A program made the position numbers and the translations under genes. A stretch of 64,000 nucleotides of DNA, from NCBI RefSeq assembly GCF_019145355.1, contig NZ_JAHSTY010000001.1, forward strand, positions 124,001 to 188,000, read 5' to 3'. A model generated the notes under the pieces. It was not told where the DNA came from and did not search any database. It worked only from the letters and a program-made list of their open reading frames with translations. Numbering within the stretch: position 1 is the stretch's first letter; each line of letters starts with the position of its first letter. The stretch is from Pseudomonas azadiae (GTDB taxonomy: Bacteria; Pseudomonadota; Gammaproteobacteria; Pseudomonadales; Pseudomonadaceae). Of this stretch, positions 50,751 through 64,000 are shown piece by piece.

Positions 50751-52093
50751 GCCAAGGCCTCCACAGCGCGGGCGAACAGCTGGCCGCGCTCTTCGTAGTG
50801 CTTGAACATGTCGAAACTGGCGCACGCCGGCGACAGCAGCACCGCATCGCCCGGCTGGGCCAGGGCTTTGCACTGGGCGATGGCGTCATCCAGGGAATTG
50901 GCGCGTACTTGCGGCACGGCGTCACCCAGGGCGGCGGCGATCAGGTCGGCGTCGCGGCCCATCAACACCACGGCGCGGCAATGCGCAGCCACCGGGCCTT
51001 TAAGGTCCTTGAAGTCGGCGCCCTTGCCATCGCCACCTGCGATCAGCACCAGCTTGCCGTCGATATCGGCGCCCAGGCCTTCGATCGCAGCCAGGGCCGC
51101 ACCGACGTTGGTGGCCTTGGAATCGTTGTAATAGCTGACCCCGTTCAGGTCACGGACCCATTGGCAGCGATGTTCCAGACCGCCGAAGGTTCGCAGCGCC
51201 GACAGCATTGCGTCGAACGGCAAGCCAACCGCATGGCCGAGCGCCAACGCCGCCAGGGCGTTCGACTGGTTATGCGCGCCACGGATTTTCAGCTCGCGCA
51301 CCGGCATCAGGTTCTGGAATTCGAAGGCCAGGTATTTCTCGCCATTCTCTTCGCGAATGCCGAACGCTTTGAAGTCGGGCTTGCTCAGGCCGAAGGTCCA
51401 GCACGGCATGCCCTCGCCGATCAGTGGACGGCTCAGGGCATCCTGGCGGTTGACCACAAATTGCCTGGCACCGCGGAAGATCCGGTGCTTGGCCAAGTGA
51501 TAGGCCGGCAGGCCGCTGTAGCGGTCCATGTGGTCTTCACTGACATTCAATACGGTTGCCACTTCGGCACCGAGGTCGTGAGTGGTTTCCAGCTGGAAGC
51601 TCGACAACTCCATCACGTACAGCTCTACGTCGTCGCTGAGCAGGTCCAGTGCGGGCATCCCGAGATTGCCGCCCACCGCCACACGCTTGCCGGCAGCCAT
51701 CGCCATTTCGCCGACCAGGGTGGTCACGGTGCTTTTTGCGTTGGAACCGCTGATCGCCACGATTGGCGCCTTGGCGTTACGTGCAAACAGGTCGATATCG
51801 CCGGACAGCTTCACGCCACGCGCCGCTGCGGCTTGCAGGGCCGGTGTCGCCAGGGCCAGGCCCGGGCTCACGTAGAGCTCATCGGCGCGGCACAGAAACT
51901 CGACATCCAGCTCGCCACAACGCACTTCCACGTGCGGGTAGTCACGGCGCAGCGTGACCAGCTCCGGTGGATTTTCCCGCGTATCGGCCACGGCAAACGA
52001 CGTGCCCCGGTTCGCCAGGAAGCGAACCAGGGACATGCCGCTCTTGCCGAGGCCGACAACGATGCGGAAGTGGTCTGAAGCGATCAGGGACAC
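50747..52093 (-). CDS. murD: MurD, UDP-MurNAc-L-Ala-D-glutamate ligase
   Basis: A 448-residue Mur ligase adding D-glutamate. The N-terminal RIVVGLGKSGMSLVRF binds the uridine moiety, the ATP loop reads GSNAKSTVTTLVGEMA, and the third domain has YNDSKATNVGAALAA. Ala instead of Gly in the P-loop is seen in pseudomonads and is not a defect. The gap from mraY is 6 nt. Confidence 0.97.
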   Translation of the reverse strand: MSLIASDHFRIVVGLGKSGMSLVRFLANRGTSFAVADTRENPPELVTLRRDYPHVEVRCGELDVEFLCRADELYVSPGLALATPALQAAAARGVKLSGDIDLFARNAKAPIVAISGSNAKSTVTTLVGEMAMAAGKRVAVGGNLGMPALDLLSDDVELYVMELSSFQLETTHDLGAEVATVLNVSEDHMDRYSGLPAYHLAKHRIFRGARQFVVNRQDALSRPLIGEGMPCWTFGLSKPDFKAFGIREENGEKYLAFEFQNLMPVRELKIRGAHNQSNALAALALGHAVGLPFDAMLSALRTFGGLEHRCQWVRDLNGVSYYNDSKATNVGAALAAIEGLGADIDGKLVLIAGGDGKGADFKDLKGPVAAHCRAVVLMGRDADLIAAALGDAVPQVRANSLDDAIAQCKALAQPGDAVLLSPACASFDMFKHYEERGQLFARAVEALA

Positions 52094-52099
52094 TCGTTT

Positions 52100-53182
52100 C
52101 TACCTCAGTTTCAGGGTGGCAAGGCCGACCAGTACCAGAATCACGGTGATGATCCAGAAACGGACAATCACACGCGGCTCGGGCCAGCCCTTGAGTTCAA
52201 AGTGGTGGTGAATCGGCGCCATACGGAACACACGGCGCCCGGTCAATTTGAAGGAGGCCACCTGGATCACCACCGACAGGGTTTCCATCACGAACACGCC
52301 GCCCATGATGAACAGCACGATTTCCTGGCGAACGATCACCGCGATGGTGCCCAGCGCCGCGCCCAGCGCCAGCGCGCCGACGTCGCCCATGAAGACTTGG
52401 GCCGGATAGGTGTTGAACCACAGGAACCCCAGGCCGGCACCGATCAGCGCGCCGCAGAACACGATCAGCTCGCCCGCGCCCGGTACGTACGGAATCAGCA
52501 GGTATTCAGCGAATTTCACGTTGCCCGACAGGTAGCAGAAGATGCCCAGCGCGCCGCCCACCATCACCGTCGGCATGATCGCCAGGCCGTCGAGGCCGTC
52601 GGTCAGGTTCACCGCGTTACTGGAGCCGACGATCACAAAATAGGTCAGCACCACGAAGCCGATGCCCAGTGGAATGCTGGCGTCCTTGAGCATCGGGATG
52701 ATCAAGGTGGTTTCGACTGCGCTGGGTGCCGTCATGAACAGGAAAATCGCCGCGCCGAGGCCGAACACCGACTGCCAGAAATATTTCCAGCGGCTTGGCA
52801 GCCCCTTGGAGTTCTTCTCGATCACTTTGCGGTAGTCGTCGACCCAACCGATGGCGCCGAACAACAGGGTGACCAGCAACACGGTCCAGACATAGCGGTT
52901 GTGCAAGTCAGCCCACAGCAAGGTGCTGATACCGATGGACGACAGGATCAGCGCGCCGCCCATGGTCGGCGTGCCGGATTTGGACAGGTGCGACTGCGGG
53001 CCGTCATTGCGAACCGATTGACCAATTTGCAGGTTCTGCAGGGTACGAATCATCCACGGCCCCAGGAACAGCGACAAACACAGCGCGGTCAGCACACCCA
53101 GGATCCCGCGCAGGGTCAGGTACTGAAAGACCGCGAAGCCTTTGTGGAACTGTTGCAGATACTCAGCCAGCAGCAGCAGCAT
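52100..53182 (-). CDS. mraY: MraY, phospho-MurNAc-pentapeptide translocase (lipid I synthase)
   Basis: A 360-residue, ten-helix inner-membrane enzyme transferring phospho-MurNAc-pentapeptide to undecaprenyl phosphate. The motifs are [18 protein letters not shown]-like [29 protein letters not shown], and the histidine loop [18 protein letters not shown] 53182 shares one base with the murF stop (TAATG). Confidence 0.97.
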   Translation of the reverse strand: MLLLLAEYLQQFHKGFAVFQYLTLRGILGVLTALCLSLFLGPWMIRTLQNLQIGQSVRNDGPQSHLSKSGTPTMGGALILSSIGISTLLWADLHNRYVWTVLLVTLLFGAIGWVDDYRKVIEKNSKGLPSRWKYFWQSVFGLGAAIFLFMTAPSAVETTLIIPMLKDASIPLGIGFVVLTYFVIVGSSNAVNLTDGLDGLAIMPTVMVGGALGIFCYLSGNVKFAEYLLIPYVPGAGELIVFCGALIGAGLGFLWFNTYPAQVFMGDVGALALGAALGTIAVIVRQEIVLFIMGGVFVMETLSVVIQVASFKLTGRRVFRMAPIHHHFELKGWPEPRVIVRFWIITVILVLVGLATLKLR

Positions 53183-54552
53183 TAATGTTTCTCCGTACTT
53201 GAGCCACACAAGGCCACGACGACGTTTTCCATCACCGCGCTGCGCGATCCCTTGATCAAAATGGTTGTATGTATGTCGTGTTCAGCCGCCGTCAGCGCCT
53301 GGATCAGTTCAGCCTGGGTCGCGAAATGCCGCGCACCGGGGCCGAAGGCATTGACGGCGTGGGCCATGTTCGGGCCGACGGCGTAGAGCGCGTCAGCTTT
53401 ACCGACGGCGTGGGCGCCAACTTCACGGTGGCCTTGTTCAGCCCAGTCGCCCAGCTCGCCGATGTCACCCAGCACCAGCACCTTGCGCCCGGCGAAGCCG
53501 TGCAGCAGGTCAACCGCCGCGTTAACGGAGGACGGGTTGGCGTTGTAAGTGTCATCGATCACGCGCATGCCGTTGGTTGCCAGTTGCGCCACGGTACGGC
53601 CCTTGACCGGCTGCACCGCGCCCAGGCCGGTGGCGATGCCGAACAGGGACACGCCCAGGGCGTAGGCCGCAGCGGCGGCGGCCAAGGCATTGGCGACGTT
53701 ATGGTTGCCCAGCAGGTTCAATTGCACGTGCTCACTGCCTTGCGGGGTGTGCAAGGTAAAGGACGGGCAGCCACGCGCATCGACACTGATATTGGAGGCG
53801 TGGAAATCGGCCGCCGCGTTGAGCACGGCGAACGTCAGGACCTTGCGACCGGCGGCGCGGACAAGCCAGGTCTCGAAGGCCTTGTCATCCAGGTTCAATA
53901 CAGCCGTGCCCGAAGCATCGAGGCCTTCGAGGATTTCGCCCTTGGCCTGGACGATTTTCTCCGGGCCACCGAACTCGCCGACGTGGGCGGTACCGGCATT
54001 GTTGATGATCGCAACGTGGGGCTTGGTCAGCGCCACGGTATAGGCAATTTCGCCGATGCGCGACGCGCCCAACTCAATCACGGCCGCCGTGTGTTCCGGG
54101 GCCAGCTCGAGCAAGGTCAGCGGCGCGCCGAAATCATTGTTCAGGTTGCCACGGGTGGCGAGTACCGGCCCGCGCGTGCGCAGCACCCCCGCCAGCAGTT
54201 CCTTGACCGTGGTCTTGCCGCTGGAGCCGGTGATGGCTGCAACCGGCTTGTCAAAGGCGGCACGGTTCAGCGCACCCAGTTGACCGAGGGCCACACGGGT
54301 GTCGGCCACCAGCAATTGCGGCAGCGTGGAGTCCGCCACTTCGCGCTGCACCAGGGCACCTGCGGCACCTTTGGCGGCGACGTCATTGAGGTAGTCATGC
54401 CCATCGAAACGCGGCCCGGCCAACGCCACGAAGAGTTGACCCGGCTGGATGGCGCGGCTGTCGATGCTGACGCCGTCGAAGCTGCAATCGCTCGACAATA
54501 CACGGGCCGAAAGGGCCTGGGTCAGCTCGCTGAATGTCATCGCTTTAAGCAT
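53182..54552 (-). CDS. murF: MurF, UDP-MurNAc-tripeptide D-Ala-D-Ala ligase
   Basis: A 456-residue Mur ligase that adds the Ddl product to finish the cytoplasmic precursor. The ATP loop is [15 protein letters not shown] and the second-domain phrase is [21 protein letters not shown] 54552 (MLKAMTF) or the Met four codons on are both possible. It overlaps murE by 8 nt. Confidence 0.97.
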   Translation of the reverse strand: MLKAMTFSELTQALSARVLSSDCSFDGVSIDSRAIQPGQLFVALAGPRFDGHDYLNDVAAKGAAGALVQREVADSTLPQLLVADTRVALGQLGALNRAAFDKPVAAITGSSGKTTVKELLAGVLRTRGPVLATRGNLNNDFGAPLTLLELAPEHTAAVIELGASRIGEIAYTVALTKPHVAIINNAGTAHVGEFGGPEKIVQAKGEILEGLDASGTAVLNLDDKAFETWLVRAAGRKVLTFAVLNAAADFHASNISVDARGCPSFTLHTPQGSEHVQLNLLGNHNVANALAAAAAAYALGVSLFGIATGLGAVQPVKGRTVAQLATNGMRVIDDTYNANPSSVNAAVDLLHGFAGRKVLVLGDIGELGDWAEQGHREVGAHAVGKADALYAVGPNMAHAVNAFGPGARHFATQAELIQALTAAEHDIHTTILIKGSRSAVMENVVVALCGSSTEKH

Positions 54553-56007
54553 GGGCGACCTCCCAGGCGGCCAAGGCACGTTCAGCCTCGACCAGATCGG
54601 AGAACGCATGGCGCTCGCCGTTGATTTCCTGATAGTCCTCGTGGCCTTTACCGGCCAGCACCACCACGTCGTCAGCGCTGGCGCTGGCGATCAACCGGGC
54701 GATGGCTGCACCGCGACCGGCGACGAAAGTGGCCTTGGACACGTCGTTGAAGCCTGCACGGATGTCGTCGAAAATCTGGCACGGCTCTTCGCTGCGCGGG
54801 TTGTCGTCGGTGACGAGCACGCCGTCTGCCAGGCGCTCGACGATCTCGGCCATCAAGGGGCGCTTGCCGCGATCGCGGTCACCGCCGCAACCGAACAGGC
54901 ACAGCAACTTGCCCTTGGCGTGTGGACGCAGCGCCACCAGGACTTTTTCCAGCGCATCCGGGGTATGTGCGTAATCGACCACGACCAGCGGCTGTGTGCC
55001 GCCACCCAGGCGCTGCATGCGACCGGCCGGGCCTTCGAGCTTGGGCAGGACCTTGAGGATTTCATCCAGCGCGTAATCCAGGCCGAGCAACGCACCGACG
55101 GCGGCGAGCACGTTGCTCAGGTTGAAGCGACCGAGCAAGGTGCTGCGCAAATGGTGTTCGCCCTGAGGCGTGACCAAGGTGGCGCGCACGCCCTCGTCAT
55201 TGAACTGGGCTTCGCGGCAATACAGGTAGGCGCTGGAGTCTTCCAGGCTGTAGGTGATCAGGCGCGACTCGCTTTGCTCGGCAGCCAGTTGGCGACCGAA
55301 CGCGTCGTCGAGGTTGACCACTCGGCATTTCAGATCATTCCAGGCGAACAGCTTGGCCTTGGCGGCGGCGTACGCCTCCATAGTGCCGTGGTAGTCCAGA
55401 TGATCGCGGGACAAGTTGGTCATCACCGCCACGTCGAACGCCAGCGCGGTCACGCGGCCCTGGTCCAGACCGTGGGACGACACTTCCATGGCAACCGCCT
55501 TGGCGCCGGCTTTCTTCAGGTCGGCCAGGGTCGCTTGCACGGCAATAGGGTTCGGCGTGGTGTGCAGGCCGCTTTGCAGCGCGCCATAGAAGCCCGTGCC
55601 CAGAGTGCCGACGATGCCGCAGTGCTGGCCCAGCAGGTCAAGGGCCTGGGCAACCAGTTGGGTCACACTGGTCTTGCCGTTGGTGCCGGTGACGCCGACC
55701 AGGTTGAGGTGCCGGCTGGGCTCGCCGTAGAAACGCCCGGCGATGTCAGAAAGCTGCCTGGCCAAGCCTTTGACCGGAATCAGCGGCACGTCGGTGATCG
55801 GCAGCACAGTGGCGCCGTCCACTTCATAGGCCACGGCTGCCGCACCACGTTGCAACGCATCCGCGATATGCGCGCGGCCATCGAATTTACCGCCAGGCAC
55901 GGCCAGGAACAGGTCACCGGCGCGCACATTACGGCTGTCCAGGCTCAGCTCGCGGATCAACAGATCGCGACCGGCGTGGGCGAAAATCTTGTTCAGGCTA
56001 AGAGACA

Positions 56008-56008
<1 letters not shown>
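54545..56008 (-). CDS. murE: MurE, UDP-MurNAc-dipeptide meso-diaminopimelate ligase
   Basis: A 487-residue ligase. The ATP loop is GTNGKTSVTQLVAQ. The DNPR motif (VTDDNPRSEEP) marks meso-diaminopimelate rather than lysine as the third residue, as expected for a Gram-negative cell wall. The start overlaps the ftsI stop by one base (TGATG). Confidence 0.97.
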
Positions 56009-58039
<2,031 letters not shown>

Positions 58040-58043
<4 letters not shown>

Positions 58044-58987
58044 CGCAATTTCTCGGCAACGCGCATGACGGCGCTACGGGAACGTGGGTTGGCCTTGAGT
58101 TCGGCTTCGGAAGCGAACTGCGCTTTGCCATGGATTTTGATTTTCGGCACAAAGGCTTCGAAACGTACCGGCAGGTTGCGCGGCAGGTTGTCGGACTCGC
58201 CCTTGACCAGGCGGCGCATGAACAGTTTGACGATCCGGTCTTCCAGGGAGTGGAAGCTGATCACCACCAGGCGACCGCCCACTTCCAACGCCTCAAGGGC
58301 CGCCTCGAGGCCGGCCTCCAGGTCGCCCAATTCGTTGTTGACGTGAATACGCAGGCCCTGGAACGCACGGGTGGCCGGGTTCTTGCCCTTTTCCCACGCA
58401 GGGTTGGCGACCTTGAGCACTTCGGCCAGGTCGGCGGTGCGTTCGAATGGCTGGATTTCGCGACGTTCGACCACGGCGCGCGCCATGCGGCCGGCGAAGC
58501 GTTCTTCGCCGTACTCCTTGAACACACGGGCGATTTCTTCCACCGGCGCGGTGGCGATGAACTGTGCGGCGCTGACACCACGGGTCGGGTCCATGCGCAT
58601 GTCGAGCGGGCCGTCATTCATGAAACTGAAGCCGCGCTCCGGGTCGTCAAGCTGCGGCGAGGAGACGCCCAGATCGAGCAAAACCCCGGCCACCTTGCCC
58701 GCCATGCCACGCTCGGCGACTTCGGCGCCGAGCTCGGCAAAGCTGCGTTGCACAACGACAAAGCGGCCGTCTTCGGCCGCTAGCGCTTGCCCGGTGGCAA
58801 TCGCCTGGGGGTCCTTGTCGAACCCGAGGAGTTTACCGTCGGGCCCGAGCCGGCTGAGGATCAAGCGGCTATGCCCGCCTCTGCCGAACGTGCCATCCAG
58901 ATAGCAGCCATCGGCGCGTACGGCGAGAGCCTCAACGGCTTCGTCAAGCAGTACGGTGATGTGGTTAAAGCCGCTATCAATAGTCAC
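58040..58987 (-). CDS. rsmH: RsmH, 16S rRNA m4C1402 methyltransferase
   Basis: A 315-residue SAM-dependent enzyme that N4-methylates C1402 of 16S rRNA. Motif I is [14 protein letters not shown], further motifs are [20 protein letters not shown] and [13 protein letters not shown]. RsmI (60246-61118) modifies the ribose of the same nucleotide. It overlaps mraZ by 4 nt. Confidence 0.97.
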
Positions 58988-59439
58988 AGGATCAAATCAC
59001 GCAGTTCATCAGGCATGGCGCCCGGTTGTTGAATAGCCGCCAGGTCAGCTGCGGAAACAGCATCCCAGGCATCTTCGTCCCACAATTGGAACTTGTTCAG
59101 TTGGCCGACCAGCATTGCGCGCTTATCCAGCCTGGCGTACTCACGCAAGCGCGGGGGCACCAGGAAACGACCGCTGCCATCGAGTTCGAGGTCGACGGCA
59201 TTACCGATCAGCAAACGCTGCAGGCGGCGGTTTTCTTCACGCAATGAAGGCAGGGCGCGCAGTTTGGTTTCGATCAACTCCCACTCATCGAGCGGGTAAA
59301 CACATAAACAAGGGTCAACGGCATCGATGGTGATGATCAACTGTCCGGAACTTCGCGAAATGAGCTCGTCACGATACCGGCTCGGCATGGCGAGACGGCC
59401 TTTTGCATCGAGACTGATAGCGTTAGCTCCGCGAAACAC
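58984..59439 (-). CDS. mraZ: MraZ, transcriptional repressor of the dcw cluster
   Basis: A 151-residue protein with two SpoVT/AbrB-type DNA-binding halves ([20 protein letters not shown] and [20 protein letters not shown]). It is known in other bacteria to bind repeats ahead of its own gene and repress the dcw operon. The start codon is GTG 59439. Three matching boxes lie 42-71 nt upstream. Confidence 0.95.
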   Translation of the reverse strand: MFRGANAISLDAKGRLAMPSRYRDELISRSSGQLIITIDAVDPCLCVYPLDEWELIETKLRALPSLREENRRLQRLLIGNAVDLELDGSGRFLVPPRLREYARLDKRAMLVGQLNKFQLWDEDAWDAVSAADLAAIQQPGAMPDELRDLIL

Positions 59440-59480
59440 AGATGCGTTTCTCCAAATTTTAGCGTTTTACGTTCAAAAAA

Positions 59481-59510
59481 CCCACTTTGTGCCACTTTCC
59501 GCCACTTGCG
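59481..59510 (-). promoter_or_regulatory. MraZ-binding boxes, three 10-bp direct repeats
   Basis: Read on the minus strand the segment is AAGTGGCGGA-AAGTGGCACA-AAGTGGG, with GTGG repeating at exact 10-bp spacing. This is the periodic layout of known MraZ operators. The boxes cover the predicted transcription start. Confidence 0.8.
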
Positions 59511-59513
59511 CAC

Positions 59514-59543
59514 ACTATAGGAATGCGCCCACCACACCGTCAA
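59514..59543 (-). promoter_or_regulatory. Predicted sigma-70 promoter of mraZ/dcw
   Basis: On the minus strand TTGACG (59543-59538), an 18-nt spacer and TATAGT (59519-59514). The start would fall near 59507, inside the MraZ boxes, which fits repression by the product. Confidence 0.7.
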
Positions 59544-59793
59544 GGCGCGGATTCAAGGAAAAGCCTTACAGATCGGAGATTTAGGAGCGTAAACGGAGGA
59601 GAAACCAGAGTTCGACGGTGTTTTTGACCCAGCAAGCGCAGAAAGCTCAAAGCACTACAGCTCAAAGTTAAAGTAATTTATTAAGAGTAAGATTTTTTTG
59701 GTATTACGAAGACGCATCTGCCAATGATTTGGCAGGGAGGGATTCTTGCGTTGCTACCGTTTTTTGCCCGAGACTCGGGCAAAAGGAAAAAGG

Positions 59794-60149
59794 TGGAGAG
59801 TCGATCTGTAAGCCGGGTTCTGTCGTGAACAGTCATTCGTCTACGATGGCCATCACTGGACATCTTTAGCAACCTACCCGGTCCCAGCGCGGGCCACGCC
59901 TTGGGACCCTATTTGGTCTTGCTCCAAGTGGGGTTTACCTATGCCACGAACTGTTGCCAGTCGCGCGGTGCGCTCTTACCGCACCTTTTCACCCTTACCG
60001 GCACCGAAGTGCTTAGGCGGTTATTTTCTGTGGCACTTTCCGTAGGCTCACGCCTCCCAGGCATTACCTGGCACTTCGCCCTATGGAGCCCGGACTTTCC
60101 TCCCCCCCCTAATTTTCATAGAGGGCAGCGACTGTCCAATCGACTCTCC
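59794..60149 (-). ncRNA. rnpB: RNase P RNA (rnpB), bacterial class A
   Basis: About 355 nt on the minus strand. The 5' GGAGAGTCGAT pairs with the 3' ATCGACTCTCC (P1). The universally conserved segments are present: GGAGGAAAGTCCGGGCTCC, CATAGGGC, GGTAAGGGTGAAA, AGAGCGCACCGCG, GGTAAACCCCAC and GACAGAACCCGGCTTA. It processes tRNA 5' ends with RnpA. A possible promoter is TTGTCC (60185-60180), 16 nt and TTAACC (60163-60158), which fits a start near 60150. No typical terminator is seen after it. Confidence 0.97.
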
Positions 60150-60245
60150 GCCGCGCAGGTTAACGGCACGGCGGACTTAGGACAAGTAATAAAAGTTCAG
60201 GTTTGCCATCACGTTCAGACGCAATACCGGCTGACCCCCCCGGAA

Positions 60246-61118
60246 CTAATCGGCTTTCTGTTTATCGAGCGCCGCCTGGTAGAGCACATTCTTGCGCACC
60301 CCGGTAATTTCCGCGGCCAGGGCCGCCGCGCGCTTGAGCGGCATTTCCTTGAGCAGCAGGTCCAGCACGCGCATGGCCTCAGTGCCCACGGCATCTTCGG
60401 TTTGCGGTGCCGTCCAGCCCGCCACCAGCACCACGCACTCGCCGCGCTGCTGGTTGCTGTCGCCTTCGACAAAGGCGCGCAGTTCTTCCAGCGGCAGGCC
60501 CTTGAGGGTTTCAAAGGTCTTGGTCAGCTCACGGGCCAACAGTGCGAGGCGCTCGCCACCAAACACCAGTTCCATGTCCTGCAGACATTCAAGGATGCGA
60601 TGCGGGGCTTCATAGAAGATCAAAGTGCGCGGCTCTTCCTTCAACGCCTGCAGACGCGCACGGCGCCCGACGGCCTTGGCCGGCAGGAATCCTTCGAAGA
60701 TAAAACGGTCGGACGGCAGGCCGGCAGCCGATAACGCAGCAATCAGCGCGCACGCACCCGGAACAGGCACTACATTGATACCGGCCGCCCGCGCTTGGCG
60801 CACCAGGTGGTAGCCCGGGTCGGAAATGAGCGGCGTGCCGGCGTCGGAGATCAGCGCCACATCGTCGCCAGCCAGCAGGCGCACGATAAAGCGGCTGCCT
60901 TCTTCGCGTTCGTTGTGCTCATGGCAGGCCGCCAGTGGCGTGCTGATGCCAAAGTGCTGCATCAACCGTTGGGAGTGCCGCGTGTCTTCAGCCGCAATCA
61001 ATTTGACGTCGCGCAACACCTTAAGCGCCCGCGCACTGATGTCGTCCAGGTTGCCAATGGGCGTCGCCACGACAAAAAGCGAGCCTGCAGTGGAATTCAT
61101 AGGACCTGGAGCAGTCAA
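60246..61118 (-). CDS. rsmI: RsmI, 16S rRNA 2'-O-ribose C1402 methyltransferase
   Basis: A 290-residue tetrapyrrole-methylase-fold enzyme. Its signatures are LFVVATPIGNLDDISARAL, AAEDTRHSQRLM, LISDAGTPLISDPGYHLV and PVPGACALIAALSAAGLP. It pairs functionally with RsmH. TTG 61118 is taken as the start because GAGGTG lies 6 nt upstream; ATG 61100 is the cautious alternative. It diverges from lpoA across a 209-nt gap. Confidence 0.95.
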   Translation of the reverse strand: MTAPGPMNSTAGSLFVVATPIGNLDDISARALKVLRDVKLIAAEDTRHSQRLMQHFGISTPLAACHEHNEREEGSRFIVRLLAGDDVALISDAGTPLISDPGYHLVRQARAAGINVVPVPGACALIAALSAAGLPSDRFIFEGFLPAKAVGRRARLQALKEEPRTLIFYEAPHRILECLQDMELVFGGERLALLARELTKTFETLKGLPLEELRAFVEGDSNQQRGECVVLVAGWTAPQTEDAVGTEAMRVLDLLLKEMPLKRAAALAAEITGVRKNVLYQAALDKQKAD

Positions 61119-61327
61119 AACGCACACCTCGATGGTTGGCAAAAACCACATTGTAGCGCGTAGGCGCCTTGAAAATATGCCATCGCTGCCGATGCCTTTT
61201 CAGCTGTTTAACGCCGATTGCAACATTTGCACGACCTAAATCAACGGTTTCACACCAGTAACATCGCGCCTGGGCCAGTGCTTGGGTACACTTCCACGCT
61301 AATTTGATCGGTATCAGGAACACTTAC

Positions 61328-63138
61328 ATGATCGCTTGCCTGCGGCTGCTCTCCGCCCTCTGCCTTGCTGCCTTGTTGGCTGCTTGCGCCAGCTCGCCCT
61401 CGTCCAGCCTTGGCGACCTTCCACGGACCCCGGACGCCAGTATCGAGCAACTGCTCGAACAGGCCACGACCGCCAACACGCCAGAAAAGGCCGCGATGCT
61501 GCGCCTGAGTGCGGCAGACCTGGCCTACAAGCAGAACAACCCGGGACGCTCATCGCAGATTCTTGCGCAGGTGCCCCTGGATGTCCTCAAGCCAGCCGCG
61601 CAGGTGTTTGCCAGCACCCTGGCTGCCGAACTGGCGATGGCGCGCAACCAGCCCAAGGCGGCGTTGACCGCCTTGAACCACCCGAGCCTGCAAAGCCTGA
61701 AGGACCTGCCGCCTAAACAGCAGATCCGTACCGGCAGCGTGCATGCCCGCGCCTATGAAGCCGACGGCCAGACCCTGGCCGCCGCCCGCGAGCGCGTCGC
61801 CATGGCCCCGTTGCTCAGCGGCGATGCGGCCAACAGCAACCACGAAGCCATCTGGGCCCTGATTGCCGCCCTGCCGGCCGAACAACTGCAAGCCAGCGGC
61901 AACCCGGTGCTGGACGGCTGGATCACCCTGGCCCAATCGGTCAAGGGCGCCGGCACGCTGGAGCAGCAACAGGCGGCCATCGACACCTGGCGTGCGCAAA
62001 ACCCTGGCCACCCGGCTGCCGTGCAACTGCCCACGCCGCTGACCAAGCTCAAGGAGCTGGCCAGCCAGCCCCTGACCAAGATCGCCCTGCTGCTGCCACA
62101 GGACGGCCCTCTGGCCTCCGTCGGCAAAGCGTTGCGTGAAGGCTTCATGGCTGCGCACTACCAGGCTGAACAAGCCGGACAGAAGCCGCCGGTGATCGAG
62201 TTCTACGACAGCTCGCGCCTGACTTCCATCGACGAGTTCTATGCCAAGGCCCAGGCCGCCGGTGTGCAACTGGTGGTCGGTCCGCTGGAAAAGCCATTGG
62301 TCAAACAGCTCAGCGCACGCCCTCAATTGCCAATCACTACCCTGGCGCTGAACTACAGCGAGGGCGATCAAGGCCCGGCGCAGCTGTTCCAGTTCGGACT
62401 GGCCGCTGAAGACGAAGCCCGCGAAGTCTCACGCCGCGCCCGTGCCGATGGCCTGCATCGCGCCGCAGCGATGGTGCCGCGTGGCGAATGGGGCGAGCGC
62501 GTCTACAAGGCCTTCCGTCAGGATTGGGAAGCCAATGGCGGCACGGTGATGGGCGTTGAGTACGTTGATCAGCCGGTCGCCCTTGCCCAGCAGATCGCCG
62601 ACCTGTTCCAGTTGCGTAAAAGTGAAGGCCGCGCCAAGAGCCTGCAAAGCACGGTCGGCACCGACGTCGCAGCGCAGCCATCGCGTCGCCAGGACATCGA
62701 GTTCATCTTCCTGGCCGTGACACCGCAACTGGCCCAGCAGATCAAGCCGACCCTGAACTTCCAATACGCCGGTGATGTGCCGGTGTACGCCACGTCCCAC
62801 GTGTTCAGCGCCAGCGGCGACAAGAACCAGTACTTGGACATGACCAACGTGATGTTCTGCGAAACCCCTTGGCTGCTCAATACCACCGACCCGCTGCGCA
62901 ACCAGGTCGCTGCCCAATGGCCGCAAGCCAATGGCAGCCTCGGCCGCCTGTATGCGATGGGTGTCGACGCCTACCGCCTGGCGCCGCGTCTGGGGCAACT
63001 CAAGGCACTGCCGGACACCCGTATTGACGGTCTCTCGGGCAACCTGGGCATCAGCGCCAACCAGCGCGTTGATCGCCAGATGCCATGGGCCAAGTTTGTC
63101 GGCGGCGACATCCAACGCCTTCCAGACACCCCGCGCTG

Positions 63139-63139
<1 letters not shown>
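61328..63139 (+). CDS. lpoA: LpoA, outer-membrane lipoprotein activator of PBP1A
   Basis: A 603-residue lipoprotein (lipobox LAAC, Cys 20). The N-terminal TPR-like helical domain is followed by a periplasmic-binding-like C-domain (KIALLLPQDGPLASVGKALR, VVGPLEKPLVKQLS). In Pseudomonas aeruginosa the homologue stimulates PBP1a. ATG 61328 gives a normal signal; an upstream ATG at 61304 would place charged residues ahead of it. It shares a base with the yraN start. Confidence 0.93.

Positions 63140-64000
<861 letters not shown>

Noticed and set aside
59762..59784. Inverted repeat TTTTGCCCGAG/CTCGGGCAAAA as the rnpB terminator
   Set aside because: On the rnpB strand the stem is followed by A residues, not T, so it does not read as an intrinsic terminator; its role is unknown.
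59901..60734. A 277-codon plus-strand open frame
   Set aside because: It runs through rnpB (minus strand) and the antisense of rsmI, both of which are secure.

Overview
The window reads as chromosomal DNA of a fluorescent pseudomonad (Pseudomonas fluorescens group). The basis is high GC, a complete Pseudomonas-type alginate operon, the gammaproteobacterial division/cell-wall (dcw) cluster, the rsmI-lpoA-yraN-diaA neighbourhood beside rnpB, and many dispersed GTGGGAGC-type palindromic repeats. No tRNA, rRNA, CRISPR array, transposase or prophage was seen.

Layout. 1-14.6 kb: alginate operon from a truncated alg8 through alg44, algK, E, G, X, L, I, J, F to algA, closed by an intrinsic terminator. 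These genes make the envelope-spanning polymerase/secretin (Alg8, Alg44, AlgK, AlgE), the periplasmic modification enzymes (epimerase AlgG, lyase AlgL, acetylation proteins AlgX/I/J/F) and the precursor enzyme AlgA. Repeats interrupt algL-algI and algF-algA, and one sits inside the algK leader-peptide codons. 14.6-20.7 kb: accessory stretch with a small DUF3077-like gene behind an elaborate foldable leader, a small membrane protein, a short-chain dehydrogenase, a visibly AT-richer AAA ATPase overlapping an HNH nuclease gene (Septu/PtuAB-like), a SnoaL-like protein, and an unrecognised pair of membrane proteins behind a ribosome-site hairpin. 20.7-27.9 kb: an aae-like aromatic-acid/drug efflux operon (nodT-FUSC-DUF1656-HlyD) divergent from a LysR regulator, then a 2-hydroxyacid dehydrogenase. 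28-31.7 kb: cheV, a GNAT acetyltransferase, a YkgJ-type cysteine-cluster protein, a lone periplasmic binding protein and a 77-residue hypothetical. 31.8-38.2 kb: RND adaptor, RND pump, CusR-like regulator and CusS-like kinase in tight order, with a TGACA-N4-TGTCA palindrome upstream. 38.3-41.5 kb: an OprD-family porin behind a leader ending in an intrinsic terminator, and a membrane diguanylate cyclase.

41.5-59.6 kb (minus strand): complete dcw cluster mraZ-rsmH-ftsL-ftsI-murE-murF-mraY-murD-ftsW-murG-murC-ddlB-ftsQ-ftsA-ftsZ followed by lpxC. Most of the genes from mraZ to ddlB overlap by 1-11 nt. A promoter and three MraZ-type boxes lie upstream of mraZ, and a terminator lies after lpxC. 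59.8-64 kb: rnpB (RNase P RNA) and rsmI on the minus strand, diverging from lpoA, yraN and a diaA/gmhA gene cut by the window end.

The most novel-looking items are the structured leader before the DUF3077-like gene, the Septu-like pair, the terminator-containing leader before the porin, the repeat embedded in algK, and the hairpin-controlled unknown membrane pair. All functional statements come from reading motifs and gene order; no database search was run.
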